Below, one piece after another: positions 63,370 through 64,000 of a DNA stretch of 64,000 nucleotides; position 1 is the first letter of the stretch; each line of letters starts with the position of its first letter. Source of the stretch: Cyclobacteriaceae bacterium (lineage in GTDB: Bacteria; Bacteroidota; Bacteroidia; Cytophagales; Cyclobacteriaceae). The position numbers and the translations under genes are program-made. The notes beneath the pieces are model-generated. The model saw only the letters and a list, made by a program, of their open reading frames with translations. It was not told where the DNA came from and searched no databases. The DNA lies in the NCBI GenBank assembly GCA_024644875.1, contig JAHEGY010000001.1:1-64000 (forward strand), read 5' to 3'.

Positions 63370-64000
63370 TTAATCAGCAAATGCCCACATGTCATCATCC
63401 AGTAATTCTCCTCCTTGTCGGGCAATAGCTGCATCGACATTGGCTGTATTGGAGAATTTCTCATCATTCGGATAGATCCATCTTCTTGGGATCACACCAC
63501 TTGGATTCACACCGTTGACACCATCCGGATTCGGTGTTAGCACAGGGTATCCGGTCCTTCGGTAATCCGTCCAGATCTCCACCATGCCTTGTCCGTAAAG
63601 GGCTACATATTTCTCTTCAATAATACGTTCCAGACGTTCTTCATTGCTTGTCAATCCTTGCAAATTACCTCTGGCAGCCACATAAGCTGCGTAATCAGCC
63701 TCTGCGATACCGATCTGGTTCATATTGGCTATAATCGCATCCTGAAGAGCCGTCTCAGCTCCGGCAACATTATTGTCTCCCATTAACAAAGCTTCAGCTT
63801 CCAGTAATTTCTGTTCGGTATATGAAATGATTGGAAGTGGCGATGTATAGGATGACCAGAACAATCCTTCCGGACTGGTATAGTAAAGCCAGTTGTTTCC
63901 GTCATAAGCCATAAAATAAGGAATTCTGGGATCCGCATTATTTTCCATCCACTCATTGAATTGAGGAAGAATGGTCAGCGTATTTGGACGCTGTGCGCCA
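63370..64000 (-). CDS. SusD/RagB-family nutrient-binding lipoprotein (partial, N-terminus outside window)
   Basis: The C-terminal 209 residues of a SusD-type outer membrane lipoprotein, read from the right edge. The frame continues without stop through GAQRPNTLTILPQFNEWMENNADPR, the conserved RPNT-x-DPR motif of the SusD-like_2 group. ISYTEQKLLEAEALLMG (the SYAE-like helix of TPR 4) and the C-terminal YVALYGQGMVEIWTDYRRTGYP are also typical. A SusC-type TonB receptor gene is expected just beyond the window. SusD proteins capture glycans or peptides and hand them to SusC. Confidence 0.9.
   Translation of the reverse strand, partial: GAQRPNTLTILPQFNEWMENNADPRIPYFMAYDGNNWLYYTSPEGLFWSSYTSPLPIISYTEQKLLEAEALLMGDNNVAGAETALQDAIIANMNQIGIAEADYAAYVAARGNLQGLTSNEERLERIIEEKYVALYGQGMVEIWTDYRRTGYPVLTPNPDGVNGVNPSGVIPRRWIYPNDEKFSNTANVDAAIARQGGELLDDDMWAFAD

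Overview
The window comes from a Bacteroidota genome of the Cytophaga-Flavobacterium-Bacteroides type. Signs of this are a SusD-family lipoprotein, proteins ending in type A type-IX-secretion sorting domains (motif PNP near the start of the tail), a GldA/GldF/GldG-type ABC module, many lipoproteins, very few Shine-Dalgarno sequences, several TTG/GTG starts and TAnnTTTG-type -7 promoter boxes. GC content looks like about 40%. No transposon, phage or CRISPR array was seen. I cannot name the genus.

Layout. (1) 1-8.6 kb: a partial PLP aminotransferase, a DUF4287/DUF5655 protein, a reverse-strand set L-fucose isomerase / DUF6786-like lipoprotein / VOC-fold lipoprotein, a Tat-exported SGNH hydrolase and a divergent TonB-dependent receptor. 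Together they look like a small sugar or glycoside utilisation locus. (2) 8.8-13 kb: a reverse operon with ABC ATPase, permease, GldG-like protein and DUF4340 protein. (3) 13.1-14.6 kb: an SLC13/DASS carboxylate transporter, divergent from a PfkB sugar kinase. (4) 16-30.35 kb: one long forward run with a YfhO-like membrane protein, two glycosyltransferases, the complete pseudaminic acid pathway (PseB, PseC, PseF, PseH, PseG, PseI), an ATP-grasp enzyme and a SAM methyltransferase placed inside the pathway, and a Wzx-type flippase. This is a surface-glycan or protein-glycan locus that probably makes a modified nonulosonic acid.

(5) 30.35-45.3 kb, all reverse strand, is housekeeping: prfB with a classic programmed +1 frameshift, a small membrane protein, ilvE, a PduO-type corrinoid adenosyltransferase, a MacB/LolD-like ATPase, a large TPR membrane protein, gatC, a MATE exporter, an M48 protease, purA, a STAS protein, a Fur-family regulator and a RelA/SpoT enzyme. 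(6) 45.4-49 kb, forward: tRNA-Leu(UAG) with its terminator, trigger factor, clpP and clpX, a protein-quality-control group. (7) 49-51.6 kb: lpxB and a QueD/PTPS enzyme, divergent from hldD, so lipid A and heptose synthesis again point to the outer membrane.

(8) 51.7-64 kb is accessory and mostly exported: a small secreted protein, a sulfotransferase overlapping a chromate transporter, a secreted vanadium-haloperoxidase-type enzyme, a convergent multi-domain FG-GAP/ASPIC-UnbV protein, two tandem arylsulfate-sulfotransferase-like lipoproteins that keep the key His/Arg residues, a strong terminator, and a SusD-family pair that runs off the right edge. The best candidates for undescribed biology are the pseudaminic acid tailoring pair (ATP-grasp plus methyltransferase) and the ASST-lipoprotein/ASPIC/SusD/haloperoxidase neighbourhood. 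The other regions look ordinary.
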